Part shown: positions 1 to 5,066 of the stretch, in pieces
Layout of the letters: each line of letters opens with the position of its first letter
How positions within the stretch are numbered: the stretch's first letter is position 1
DNA from: Prevotella sp. UBA3208
GTDB taxonomy: Bacteria > Bacteroidota > Bacteroidia > Bacteroidales > Bacteroidaceae
DNA: 5,066 nucleotides
Reading direction: 5' to 3'
Assembly: GCA_002363695.1 (NCBI GenBank)
Contig: DEWO01000144.1
Coordinates: 1-5,066, forward strand
Notes under the pieces: model-generated
What the model was told of the DNA's origin: nothing
Databases searched by the model: none
What the model saw: the letters and a program-made list of their open reading frames with translations, nothing else
Program-made: the position numbers and the translations under genes

Positions 1-2
1 TT

Positions 3-44
3 GTCTACAGCGCCCTTGCCGGACTATTGCTCCTCTACGAATAA
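3..44 (+). CDS. Possible C-terminal tail of a plus-strand gene (partial)
   Basis: Reading plus-strand frame 3 from the window edge gives VYSALAGLLLLYE followed by TAA at 42-44. The residues are hydrophobic and would suit the end of a membrane segment. The stop falls right at the start of the hairpin terminator at 43-70, which is where a convergent gene would end. With only 13 codons visible this is an inference from position and composition; an open frame this short is expected by chance. No function can be assigned. Confidence 0.3.
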   Translation, partial: VYSALAGLLLLYE

Positions 45-70
45 AAAAACGCTCCCTGCATGGGAGCGTT
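43..70 (-). terminator. Intrinsic terminator of the outer-membrane protein gene at 94-738
   Basis: On the minus strand a perfect 9-bp stem AACGCTCCC / GGGAGCGTT (62-70 with 48-56) encloses the 5-nt loop 57-61 and runs into a tract of T residues (complement of 43-49). It lies 23 bases past the stop codon of the barrel gene. On the plus strand the stem is followed by a weaker T-rich stretch (TTTATATT), so it could also stop a convergent plus-strand gene ending at 44. Confidence 0.9.
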
Positions 71-93
71 TATATTCAACACATATTCTTTGA

Positions 94-738
94 TTAGAGG
101 GCGAACTTGTAGCCCAGAGAAATGGTGAACAGCGAATGACGGCTGTCCGTAGTCTTCATAGCCTTTGTGGCATAGATGTTGTAACGAGCGTCAAGCACGA
201 ATCCCTCATACTCATAAGACAAGCCAACGGGAATGGCGAACTGGAAAGCCTTGATACCATCCTCAATCTTTTCGTTAGAGTCAATATCCAGCGTCTTACC
301 GTTGTTGGTGGCAGTGCCCTTCAGAGCCATCTTCTTGGATACACAGAAGCCGGGCTGGACACCAGCCTTGACAGCAAGTCCCTTTACGATGTAGTAGTTT
401 GCCAGAATGGGGATGTTGAGGTAGTCAAGCTTCAGGGTCTGGTCGCCAGTGAAAGCCACATTGCCAAACACGGGAATGTTAACAGTTGCATTACCGCTCT
501 GCTTCACACCCTGCATAGAGTAGAGCAGGCCGGCAGTAATACCAAAGTTCTCGGCTACGCCATACTCGCCCTCAACACCGGCGGCAACACCTACGCGCAT
601 TTTTGAGTTATCTGCCTTGGTCATAGAAGCCAAATTCAGACCGACCATGGGTTTCAGAGTAAACTGACCAACCTCGTTCTGTGCAAATGCGCCAATGCTC
701 ATGAGCATCATGGCAGCAATCATCATCATCTTTTTCAT
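94..738 (-). CDS. Outer-membrane beta-barrel protein, PorT/OMP_b-brl_2-like (paralog 1)
   Basis: A 214-residue protein predicted to sit in the outer membrane as a small beta-barrel. Residues 1-20 form a methionine-rich signal peptide (MKKMMMIAAMMLMSIGAFAQ), with likely cleavage after the AFA motif. The mature part alternates hydrophobic and polar residues as barrel strands do, with NIPILANYYIVKG and GVQPG in the middle and YEYEGFVLDARYNIY near the end, closing with GYKFAL. These fit the porin-like barrel family often annotated as outer membrane protein beta-barrel domain (PF13568) in Bacteroidota. It is clearly homologous to its neighbour at 959-1525 but has longer loops around residues 86-103 and 140-165. 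The start is supported by the signal peptide and by an AAGGA sequence 8 bases upstream of the ATG. It has its own promoter (788-819) and terminator (43-70). Substrate or partner is unknown; a structural, adhesin or porin role would all be guesses. Confidence 0.85.
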   Translation of the reverse strand: MKKMMMIAAMMLMSIGAFAQNEVGQFTLKPMVGLNLASMTKADNSKMRVGVAAGVEGEYGVAENFGITAGLLYSMQGVKQSGNATVNIPVFGNVAFTGDQTLKLDYLNIPILANYYIVKGLAVKAGVQPGFCVSKKMALKGTATNNGKTLDIDSNEKIEDGIKAFQFAIPVGLSYEYEGFVLDARYNIYATKAMKTTDSRHSLFTISLGYKFAL

Positions 739-787
739 AAATAGTTTCCTTTCTTTCGTTTAAAGTGAATAATTTGTTTTGACGCAG

Positions 788-819
788 CAAAGGTAGGAAC
801 TTTTTGAATACGAAGCAAG
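788..819 (-). promoter_or_regulatory. Bacteroidota-type promoter for the barrel gene at 94-738
   Basis: On the minus strand TACCTTTG (795-788) matches the -7 consensus TAnnTTTG exactly. CTTG (819-816) lies 20 bases upstream in the -33 position, one base off TTTG. Transcription would start around 780-784, giving a leader of roughly 45 bases. The -33 block reads AAATGCTTGC, nearly the same as in the promoter of the paralogous gene (AAATGTTTGC at 1625-1616). Confidence 0.7.
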
Positions 820-903
820 CATTTCTAACGAAAAATGCCGTGTGTACGTGCACATTCTTAATTTATGTCAATTCCAGAGCGCACATAAAAGCCGACATTG
901 CAT

Positions 904-937
904 AAAAAAGCCCCACTCCTCAGGAGAGAAGCAGGGC
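904..937 (-). terminator. Intrinsic terminator of the outer-membrane protein gene at 959-1525
   Basis: On the minus strand a 12-bp stem (937-926 with 921-910), including three G-U pairs in RNA, closes a 4-nt loop TCCT and is followed by six T residues (909-904). It begins 21 bases past the stop codon of the upstream barrel gene. It separates the two paralogs into independent transcription units, consistent with the separate promoter downstream at 788-819. Confidence 0.88.
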
Positions 938-958
938 AGAAAAAATCGTACTATTCGT

Positions 959-1525
959 TTAAATATCGAACTTGTAGCCGACGGTTATCTGGAATACGCT
1001 GTTGCGCTGACTGCCGTTGCCCTTATTCGTCTTGCTCAAACCCAGGTTGTAACGAGCGTCAAAGACGAAATCCTTGTACTCGTACGAAGCGCCAAAAGGA
1101 ATAGACAGTTCTATGGTCTGGCACGAACTTGTCACCGTTGCGGTATTGTTGCCCGAATGCGATTTGGCAGAAGCGATGATACCAGGCTGGAGACCAACCT
1201 TCAGAGCAAAATTCTTCGTAACATAGAAGTTAGCCAGCAAAGGAATATTGATTTCCAACAGCGAGAAAGAGTTGTCTCCTTCGAGCTCGCAACCCTGCAT
1301 TGACAGCATAAGTCCACCCGACAGACCTACGAGATCACTCAATTGATACATTGCATCAGCACCACCGGCCATACCGAACTTGATGCTATTGCCATTCACG
1401 TCGCCAGCAAGATTAGCCAGGTTGAAACCTACCTTCGGAATAATCGAAATGGAACCCACACGATGCTGAGCACTAATCGAAACAGCCATACACATGGCAA
1501 CTGCCAACATAATAATCTTCTTCAT
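959..1525 (-). CDS. Outer-membrane beta-barrel protein, PorT/OMP_b-brl_2-like (paralog 2)
   Basis: A 188-residue predicted outer-membrane barrel. Residues 1-20 (MKKIIMLAVAMCMAVSISAQ) form a signal peptide with likely cleavage after SISA. The mature sequence opens with a strand-like GSISIIPKVGFNLANL, contains NIPLLANFYVTKNFALKVGLQPG in two adjoining stretches, and ends with YEYKDFVFDARYNLG and GYKFDI, the usual closing strand of small Bacteroidota barrels. Every one of these blocks has a counterpart in the gene at 94-738 (LSMQG/YSMQG, ANFYV/ANYYI, DARYN/DARYN, GYKF/GYKF), so the two arose by duplication and have since diverged. The leader before the ATG is A/T-rich with no Shine-Dalgarno sequence, common in this phylum. 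It has its own promoter (1589-1620) and terminator (904-937). Its ligand or function is not evident. Confidence 0.85.
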   Translation of the reverse strand: MKKIIMLAVAMCMAVSISAQHRVGSISIIPKVGFNLANLAGDVNGNSIKFGMAGGADAMYQLSDLVGLSGGLMLSMQGCELEGDNSFSLLEINIPLLANFYVTKNFALKVGLQPGIIASAKSHSGNNTATVTSSCQTIELSIPFGASYEYKDFVFDARYNLGLSKTNKGNGSQRNSVFQITVGYKFDI

Positions 1526-1588
1526 AATCTTAATTTTTTTAATGAATAATTATTGTGAACTAAAACCATCTAAGCAGTTATACATTTG

Positions 1589-1620
1589 CAAATATAAAAC
1601 ATTATTTTGGAAAATGCAAA
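1589..1620 (-). promoter_or_regulatory. Bacteroidota-type promoter for the barrel gene at 959-1525
   Basis: On the minus strand TTTG (1620-1617) and TATATTTG (1596-1589) match the -33 TTTG and -7 TAnnTTTG consensus exactly, with 20 bases between them. The expected transcription start near 1583 gives a leader of about 58 bases. The -33 TTTG is the centre of a perfect inverted repeat, AAAATG-CAAA-CATTTT on the plus strand (1611-1626), which could be a regulator site. No terminator-like hairpin was found between here and the stop of the FMN-binding gene at 1706. Confidence 0.85.
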
Positions 1621-1705
1621 CATTTTTAAGAAAAAGTTGCGTCTTAGGCGATTATTATCCAAAAATGCACGTTAACTGCCTGAAAATCCCGTCAGTAGCC
1701 ACAGA

Positions 1706-2092
1706 CTATTTATGCTTCTTGTAGTACGCCACGGCCCGGCGAATGTTCTCCTGAACGGCTTTCGACGTGAACGTAGCCCCCGTGACGGCGTCAACGTCCT
1801 GAACCGTGCCCTTCTTGACATTCATCTGCTCGTACTTGGGCAGCATGTCCTTCTTCACCTTCGCCACATACTTGGGCCCCTCCTGACTCTTCAGCGGAAC
1901 CACCTTGACAATCTTGTTCTTCCTGATATACACCTCGACGGGCGTCGGGCCGTTATATCCCTCCACGTCCGCGGCCAGCGTTGTCGTGTTGACGACGTAC
2001 GTGCCGTCCTTCTCCTTGCGCATGACGTCCTGAGCGCTGGCAGTGACCATAGCCACTGCCAGCATCAAGACGGTAAATATTGTTTTTTTCAT
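1706..2092 (-). CDS. Exported FMN-binding domain protein with covalent flavinylation motif
   Basis: A 128-residue protein with a signal peptide at residues 1-20 (MKKTIFTVLMLAVAMVTASA, cut before QD) and one FMN_bind domain (PF04205 type) filling the rest. The motif DAVTGATFTS at residues 101-110 matches the Dxx(S/T)GATx(S/T) sequence recognised by the flavin transferase ApbE in RnfG and NqrC; the predicted FMN-bearing residue is Thr109. By analogy it is an extracytoplasmic electron carrier holding covalent FMN, but it is much shorter than RnfG or NqrC and lacks their membrane anchor. No ApbE or other redox partner is visible in the window. It lies 124 bp downstream of fucI, same strand, with no recognisable promoter between, so co-transcription is plausible. 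The ATG is supported by the signal peptide and a purine-rich leader. The domain call is firm; the electron-transfer role is inferred. Confidence 0.88.
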   Translation of the reverse strand: MKKTIFTVLMLAVAMVTASAQDVMRKEKDGTYVVNTTTLAADVEGYNGPTPVEVYIRKNKIVKVVPLKSQEGPKYVAKVKKDMLPKYEQMNVKKGTVQDVDAVTGATFTSKAVQENIRRAVAYYKKHK

Positions 2093-2116
2093 TCTGTTTT
2101 CTTTCTTTTCCTTTCC
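2093..2116 (-). promoter_or_regulatory. Polypurine leader / ribosome-binding region of the FMN-binding gene
   Basis: The 24 bases before the ATG are, on the minus strand, purines except for one C, beginning GGAAAGGAAAAG. GGAAAGG can act as a loose Shine-Dalgarno sequence but sits farther from the ATG than usual. The stretch starts exactly where the 8-bp array at 2117-2212 stops. Confidence 0.5.
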
Positions 2117-2212
2117 TTCCTCGAAACTTCGGGGTTCCGAGATTCTGACGTGTCGATATTTCGAGGCATCGAGACATCAAAGTTTTGAAATCCCGACGCC
2201 TCGAAGTCTCGA
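2117..2212 (-). repeat. Degenerate tandem array, twelve 8-bp units, consensus TCGANRYN
   Basis: Read on the minus strand from 2212 down to 2117, the sequence divides without any gap into twelve 8-base units. Six units (1, 2, 6, 7, 8, 12) begin with TCGA exactly. The others begin TCGG, TCAA, TTGA, TCAG, TCGG and CCGA, so all seven changes in the core are transitions. Position 6 is a purine in 12 of 12 units and position 7 a pyrimidine in 11 of 12. The pattern YYRRNRYN therefore holds at 71 of 72 constrained positions. The consensus is its own reverse complement in the same register. The array starts four bases after the fucI stop and ends at the polypurine leader of the next gene. I do not recognise it as a named repeat; it could be a dispersed intergenic element or an RNA structure element. 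Confidence 0.85.
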
Positions 2213-2215
2213 CAC
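2150..2215 (-). other. Long imperfect stem-loop just after the fucI stop codon
   Basis: Positions 2215-2198 and 2167-2150 pair at 16 of 18 positions on the transcribed (minus) strand, with two single mismatches and a 30-nt loop. The stem starts one base past the fucI stop codon. It is not followed by a T tract, so it is not a standard intrinsic terminator. Possible roles are protection of the fucI mRNA 3' end, a processing site between cistrons, or partial attenuation. The pairing follows from the self-complementary consensus of the 8-bp array, so other foldings compete with it. Confidence 0.55.
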
Positions 2216-2216
2216 C

Positions 2217-4040
2217 TTATTTATATAAAGGCCCGAAGTTCTGGCAGGCCCTGTAGTCGGCGCCCTCCTTGTCCATGCCGAACGCATTCCAGGCAGCAGG
2301 ACGGAAGATGTCCTTGTCCTGAATGTTGTGCATGCATACAGGGATGCGCAGCATGGCGCAGAGCGTGATGAGGTCGGCACCCACGTGCCCGTAGCAGATG
2401 GCTCCGTGGTTGGCTCCCCAGTTGTTCATGACCGAGTAGACGTCCTTGAAGGCATCCTTCGTCTCGTCCAGACGGGGAACGAACCAGGTGGTAGGCCATG
2501 TGGGGTCTGTACGTTTGTCCAGTGTGTCGTTGACCTGCTGAGGCAGCTCTACCGTCCATCCCTCAGCCAGCTGCAGCACCGGGCCCAGTCCGGCCACGAG
2601 GTTCAGGCGCAGCATGGTCATCGGCATACCGCCACGGGTGAGGAAGTGCGAGCTGTAGCCACCGCCACGGAAGTAGTCACGGTCGGCAGGCATCCAGCTG
2701 GTAGCCTTCAGACAGCCCTCCATGTCCTGCTGAGTCAGTTCCCAGTGGTGCTTCATCGTGGGCTTGCCGTCCTTGTCCGTCTCGGCACCAGTAGCATCCA
2801 GCGTGGTAGCACCGCTGTTAATCAGATGGATGAAACCGCCGGCCGCGCCGCCCTCTGGCTTCCAGCCCGTCACACGCTCCACAGCCTCAGGGCTCCAGTA
2901 GGTACGGATGTCAGAGAACATGACACCCTTGTTGGTCAGCAGGTGACCGAAGAGCATCGACAGACCGTTCAGTGAGTCGTTCTCGGTAGCCAGCGTGTAA
3001 GCCTCGCGCGGTCCGTTCCAGTCGAACGACGTACACATCATGGACTCAGGGAAGTCAAAGTTGGGCTTGTAGTCCGTCCACTGACGCTGTCCCTGCACAC
3101 CGGCAGCAATGGCGTTGTGGCCGATAGCCTCTTCCTTGTAACCCATCTCCAGCAACTTCTCCGAGCCCTGCATCAGGTCGCGGATAATCATCATCGTCTT
3201 GACCGTGAACTCCCAGTCTTCGTCCTTCTCCTGACGGTTCTTGCCCTTGCCCTTGCCGTTGAAGGTGGTCATGGGCGTGCCGGGGAACAGCGGACGGTCC
3301 TCGTTGTAGTCGTGGCCCTCCTGGGGCTTGCAGTATTTCTCGACCCACTGCATAGCCTTGGCGAACTCCTCCTTGTCGTAGATGCCGAAGTCAACACGGC
3401 GCAGAATCTCGACCAGCGAGACATACTCCGTACGCATACCCAGATACTGCTGCATGAAGTCCGCATTGACAATAGAGCCGGCAATACCCATACAGGTGTT
3501 GCCCAGCGAGAGGTACGACTTGCCGCGCATCGTTGCCACAGCCTGAGCTGCACGGGCAAAGCGCAGTATCTTCTCTGCCACATCGGCTGGGATGCTGTTG
3601 TCATTCAGGTCCTGCACGTCGTGACCATAGATGCCGTATGCAGGCAAGCCCTTCTGGGCATGAGCGGCCAGCACAGCGGCCAGATAGACAGCACCCGGGC
3701 GCTCCGTTCCGTTGAAGCCCCAGACAGCCTTCGGGTAGTAGGGATTCATGTCCATCGTCTCCGAGCCGTAACACCAACACGAGGTGACGGTGATGGTAGA
3801 GCCCACGCCTTCGCGCTCGAACTGTTCGGCACAGGCAGCACTCTCACCCACACGCCCGATGGTAGTGTTAGAGATGACACACTCCACTGGGCTGCCATCG
3901 CCATTCTTCAGGTTCGACTCAATCAGTTGCTTCACGGCCTTAGCCAGACTCATCGTCTTCTCTTCCAGGCCCTCACGGATACCTCCCTGTCGTCCATCAA
4001 TGGTCGGACGGATACCGATTTTAGGATAGTTTGTTTTCAT
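2217..4040 (-). CDS. fucI: L-fucose isomerase
   Basis: Cytoplasmic Mn-dependent ketol isomerase that interconverts L-fucose and L-fuculose (EC 5.3.1.25), the first step of L-fucose breakdown; family members usually also act on D-arabinose. At 607 residues it is close to E. coli FucI (591) and looks complete. It starts with [20 protein letters not shown] and ends with [12 protein letters not shown], both typical of FucI. The metal ligands known in E. coli (Glu337, Asp361, His528) correspond here to Glu353 in ATENDSLNG, Asp377 in [12 protein letters not shown] and His545 in NWGANHG. Conserved blocks GQRQWTD (317-323), SFDWNG (338-343) and [10 protein letters not shown] (551-560) flank them. A lysine-glycine repeat GKGKGK occupies residues 262-267. 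The ATG lies four bases after the symporter stop with no Shine-Dalgarno sequence, so it is probably translated by coupling within one operon. Fuculokinase and fuculose-phosphate aldolase genes are not in the window. Confidence 0.97.
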   Translation of the reverse strand: MKTNYPKIGIRPTIDGRQGGIREGLEEKTMSLAKAVKQLIESNLKNGDGSPVECVISNTTIGRVGESAACAEQFEREGVGSTITVTSCWCYGSETMDMNPYYPKAVWGFNGTERPGAVYLAAVLAAHAQKGLPAYGIYGHDVQDLNDNSIPADVAEKILRFARAAQAVATMRGKSYLSLGNTCMGIAGSIVNADFMQQYLGMRTEYVSLVEILRRVDFGIYDKEEFAKAMQWVEKYCKPQEGHDYNEDRPLFPGTPMTTFNGKGKGKNRQEKDEDWEFTVKTMMIIRDLMQGSEKLLEMGYKEEAIGHNAIAAGVQGQRQWTDYKPNFDFPESMMCTSFDWNGPREAYTLATENDSLNGLSMLFGHLLTNKGVMFSDIRTYWSPEAVERVTGWKPEGGAAGGFIHLINSGATTLDATGAETDKDGKPTMKHHWELTQQDMEGCLKATSWMPADRDYFRGGGYSSHFLTRGGMPMTMLRLNLVAGLGPVLQLAEGWTVELPQQVNDTLDKRTDPTWPTTWFVPRLDETKDAFKDVYSVMNNWGANHGAICYGHVGADLITLCAMLRIPVCMHNIQDKDIFRPAAWNAFGMDKEGADYRACQNFGPLYK

Positions 4041-4044
4041 ATTA

Positions 4045-5066
4045 CTATTTGGTTTTAATTAAGAATGTGCAGAGGAATCCCACCAGGAAGATAACCGTTG
4101 TGCCAAGCACAATAGCCAGGTAGGGATGCAGGTGGGGACCAGGCAGGTTCCACATGGCTGCCAGCGAAATCCAGCCAATGACGACGATGCCACAGACACA
4201 GCCTGCCAAAGCAGCCCAGCGGTTGATTCTCTGAGGAATACAACCCAGCAGGAACAGTCCCAGCATACCACCAGAGAAGATGCTCGACAGCGTCCACCAC
4301 GCGTCGATGATGCTTTCTACCGACAGCATGGCGATGGCCACCAAAGCTCCCAACATACCCACACCAAAACTCGACAGGCGCACGATGGCCAATTCCAGCT
4401 TCTGGTGGCGGTGGTGGTCCTGAGGGTCGTGATGGCGCAACTTGTCAGTCATGTTGCGGGCCTTCAGGAAGAACGGACGCACATAGTCCGTCAAAATGAT
4501 GGTAGCAGCCGAGGTCACGGACGTCGAAACTGTCGACATGCCAGCAGCAAAGATACTGGCTATCAGCAAGCCACGTAAGCCGACTGGCAGCCCGTTGACA
4601 ATGAAATAGGGAAACACGTAGTCGGGCTTCGCCGCAATGTCAGCAGGCAACGGAGCCACACCTGCCTCGTAATAGCTGTATAGCGCAGAGCCTATGAGGA
4701 AGAACAGTGCCGAGACAGGAATGAACAGATAGCCTCCGAACAGGGCCGAGAACTTGGCATCCTTGTCTGTCTTGGCTGCATGATAGCGTTGCACGTAGTT
4801 CTGGTCGATACCATAGTTCTGCAAGTTAATGAATATACCATAAATCAGACACACCCAGAAGGTCGAGGTGGTCAGGTCGTCCGTAAAAGCTCCCAGCGAG
4901 AACTTGTTACCCATCGGACTGTTCGCTGCCAGTTCAAAGGTCTGCATCGGTCCCTCCGGCATGGAGAACATCAGAATGCCCAGACACAGCAAGGCACCAC
5001 CTATTAATATAATACCCTGTATAGCATCTGCCCAGATGACGGCCTTCAGGCCACCCATCATGGAGT
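4045..5066 (-). CDS. Sodium:solute symporter, SSS family (N-terminus outside window), putative L-fucose transporter
   Basis: The C-terminal 338-340 residues of an inner-membrane Na+-coupled sugar transporter of the SSS family (TC 2.A.21). The frame stays open to the window edge (a Ser codon precedes the first Met), so the ATG at 5061 is internal. Family members run to about 500 residues or more, so roughly the first third is missing. About eight membrane segments can be seen, counted from the Met at 5061: near 6-32, 66-83, 105-130, 160-190, 226-247, 255-275, 280-305 and 311-335. [13 protein letters not shown] near the beginning and the Ser/Thr-rich [20 protein letters not shown] segment (residues 174-193) are family hallmarks; the latter corresponds to the helix lining the Na+ site in vSGLT. 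A His-rich loop (residues 209-221) follows it. The four-base spacing to fucI argues for L-fucose as substrate, but sequence alone does not fix specificity. Confidence 0.92.
   Translation of the reverse strand, partial: SMMGGLKAVIWADAIQGIILIGGALLCLGILMFSMPEGPMQTFELAANSPMGNKFSLGAFTDDLTTSTFWVCLIYGIFINLQNYGIDQNYVQRYHAAKTDKDAKFSALFGGYLFIPVSALFFLIGSALYSYYEAGVAPLPADIAAKPDYVFPYFIVNGLPVGLRGLLIASIFAAGMSTVSTSVTSAATIILTDYVRPFFLKARNMTDKLRHHDPQDHHRHQKLELAIVRLSSFGVGMLGALVAIAMLSVESIIDAWWTLSSIFSGGMLGLFLLGCIPQRINRWAALAGCVCGIVVIGWISLAAMWNLPGPHLHPYLAIVLGTTVIFLVGFLCTFLIKTK

Noticed and set aside
136..606. Plus-strand open frame of 156 codons
   Set aside because: Antisense shadow of the barrel gene at 94-738, which has signal peptide, promoter and terminator.
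850..871. TTGACA (minus strand, 871-866) as a sigma70-type -35 element
   Set aside because: The Bacteroidota primary sigma factor uses TTTG/TAnnTTTG, and a better match to that consensus is present at 788-819.
842..1303. Plus-strand open frame of 153 codons
   Set aside because: Antisense to the barrel gene at 959-1525 and runs straight through its terminator hairpin; no protein-like features.
2117..2212. CRISPR array
   Set aside because: Units are 8 bp and contiguous with no unique spacers, and no cas genes are present.
1953..2228. Short open frames on both strands crossing the 8-bp array
   Set aside because: They stay open because the array has few stop triplets; they overlap the FMN-binding gene out of frame and have no convincing start signals.
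2328..2975. Plus-strand open frame of 215 codons
   Set aside because: Also antisense to fucI, low-complexity and Arg/Val/His-rich translation with no recognisable domain.
3117..4058. Plus-strand open frame of 313 codons
   Set aside because: It lies antisense to the well-conserved fucI coding sequence. Its translation has no recognisable motif, and long antisense frames are common opposite G+C-rich genes.
5056..5061. ATG-ATG at 5061 as the true start of the symporter
   Set aside because: The frame is open upstream to the window edge, and a start here would remove the first several membrane segments of the SSS fold.

Overview
The window looks like a chromosomal segment from a member of the Bacteroidota, most likely a gut Bacteroidales such as Prevotella or Bacteroides; the genus is inference. 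Three things point there. Two promoters on the minus strand fit the Bacteroidota consensus (TTTG at -33, TAnnTTTG at -7). Most start codons lack a Shine-Dalgarno sequence and have A-rich leaders. The small outer-membrane barrels with signal peptides ending in AQ and a C-terminal GYKF strand are also typical. All five recognisable genes lie on the minus strand, so transcription runs from high to low coordinates.

Layout in transcription order. At 5066-4045 is the C-terminal two thirds of a sodium:solute symporter (SSS family), cut by the window edge. Four bases later comes a complete L-fucose isomerase (fucI, 4040-2217). Together they suggest uptake and first-step catabolism of L-fucose, a host-glycan sugar; kinase and aldolase genes are not in the window. 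A 124-bp spacer follows, holding a degenerate tandem array of twelve 8-bp units with consensus TCGANRYN. It begins just after the fucI stop and ends at the purine-rich leader of a small exported FMN-binding protein (2092-1706) with a covalent flavinylation motif. No promoter is visible in the spacer, so this gene may be the last of the fucose operon.

Below this lie two paralogous outer-membrane beta-barrel genes (1525-959 and 738-94). Each has its own Bacteroidota-type promoter and its own strong intrinsic terminator, so they are separate transcription units despite being neighbours. Their promoters share a near-identical 10-bp block over the -33 element. The last terminator (43-70) may also serve a plus-strand gene whose final codons appear at 3-44.

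The most unusual feature is the 8-bp-periodic array at 2117-2212. Its consensus is its own reverse complement, every change within the TCGA core is a transition, and it can form an 18-position stem directly after the fucI stop codon. I do not recognise it as a named repeat family. The gaps at 739-958 and 1526-1705 hold only the promoters and terminator listed; no RNA gene, insertion sequence or CRISPR array was seen.
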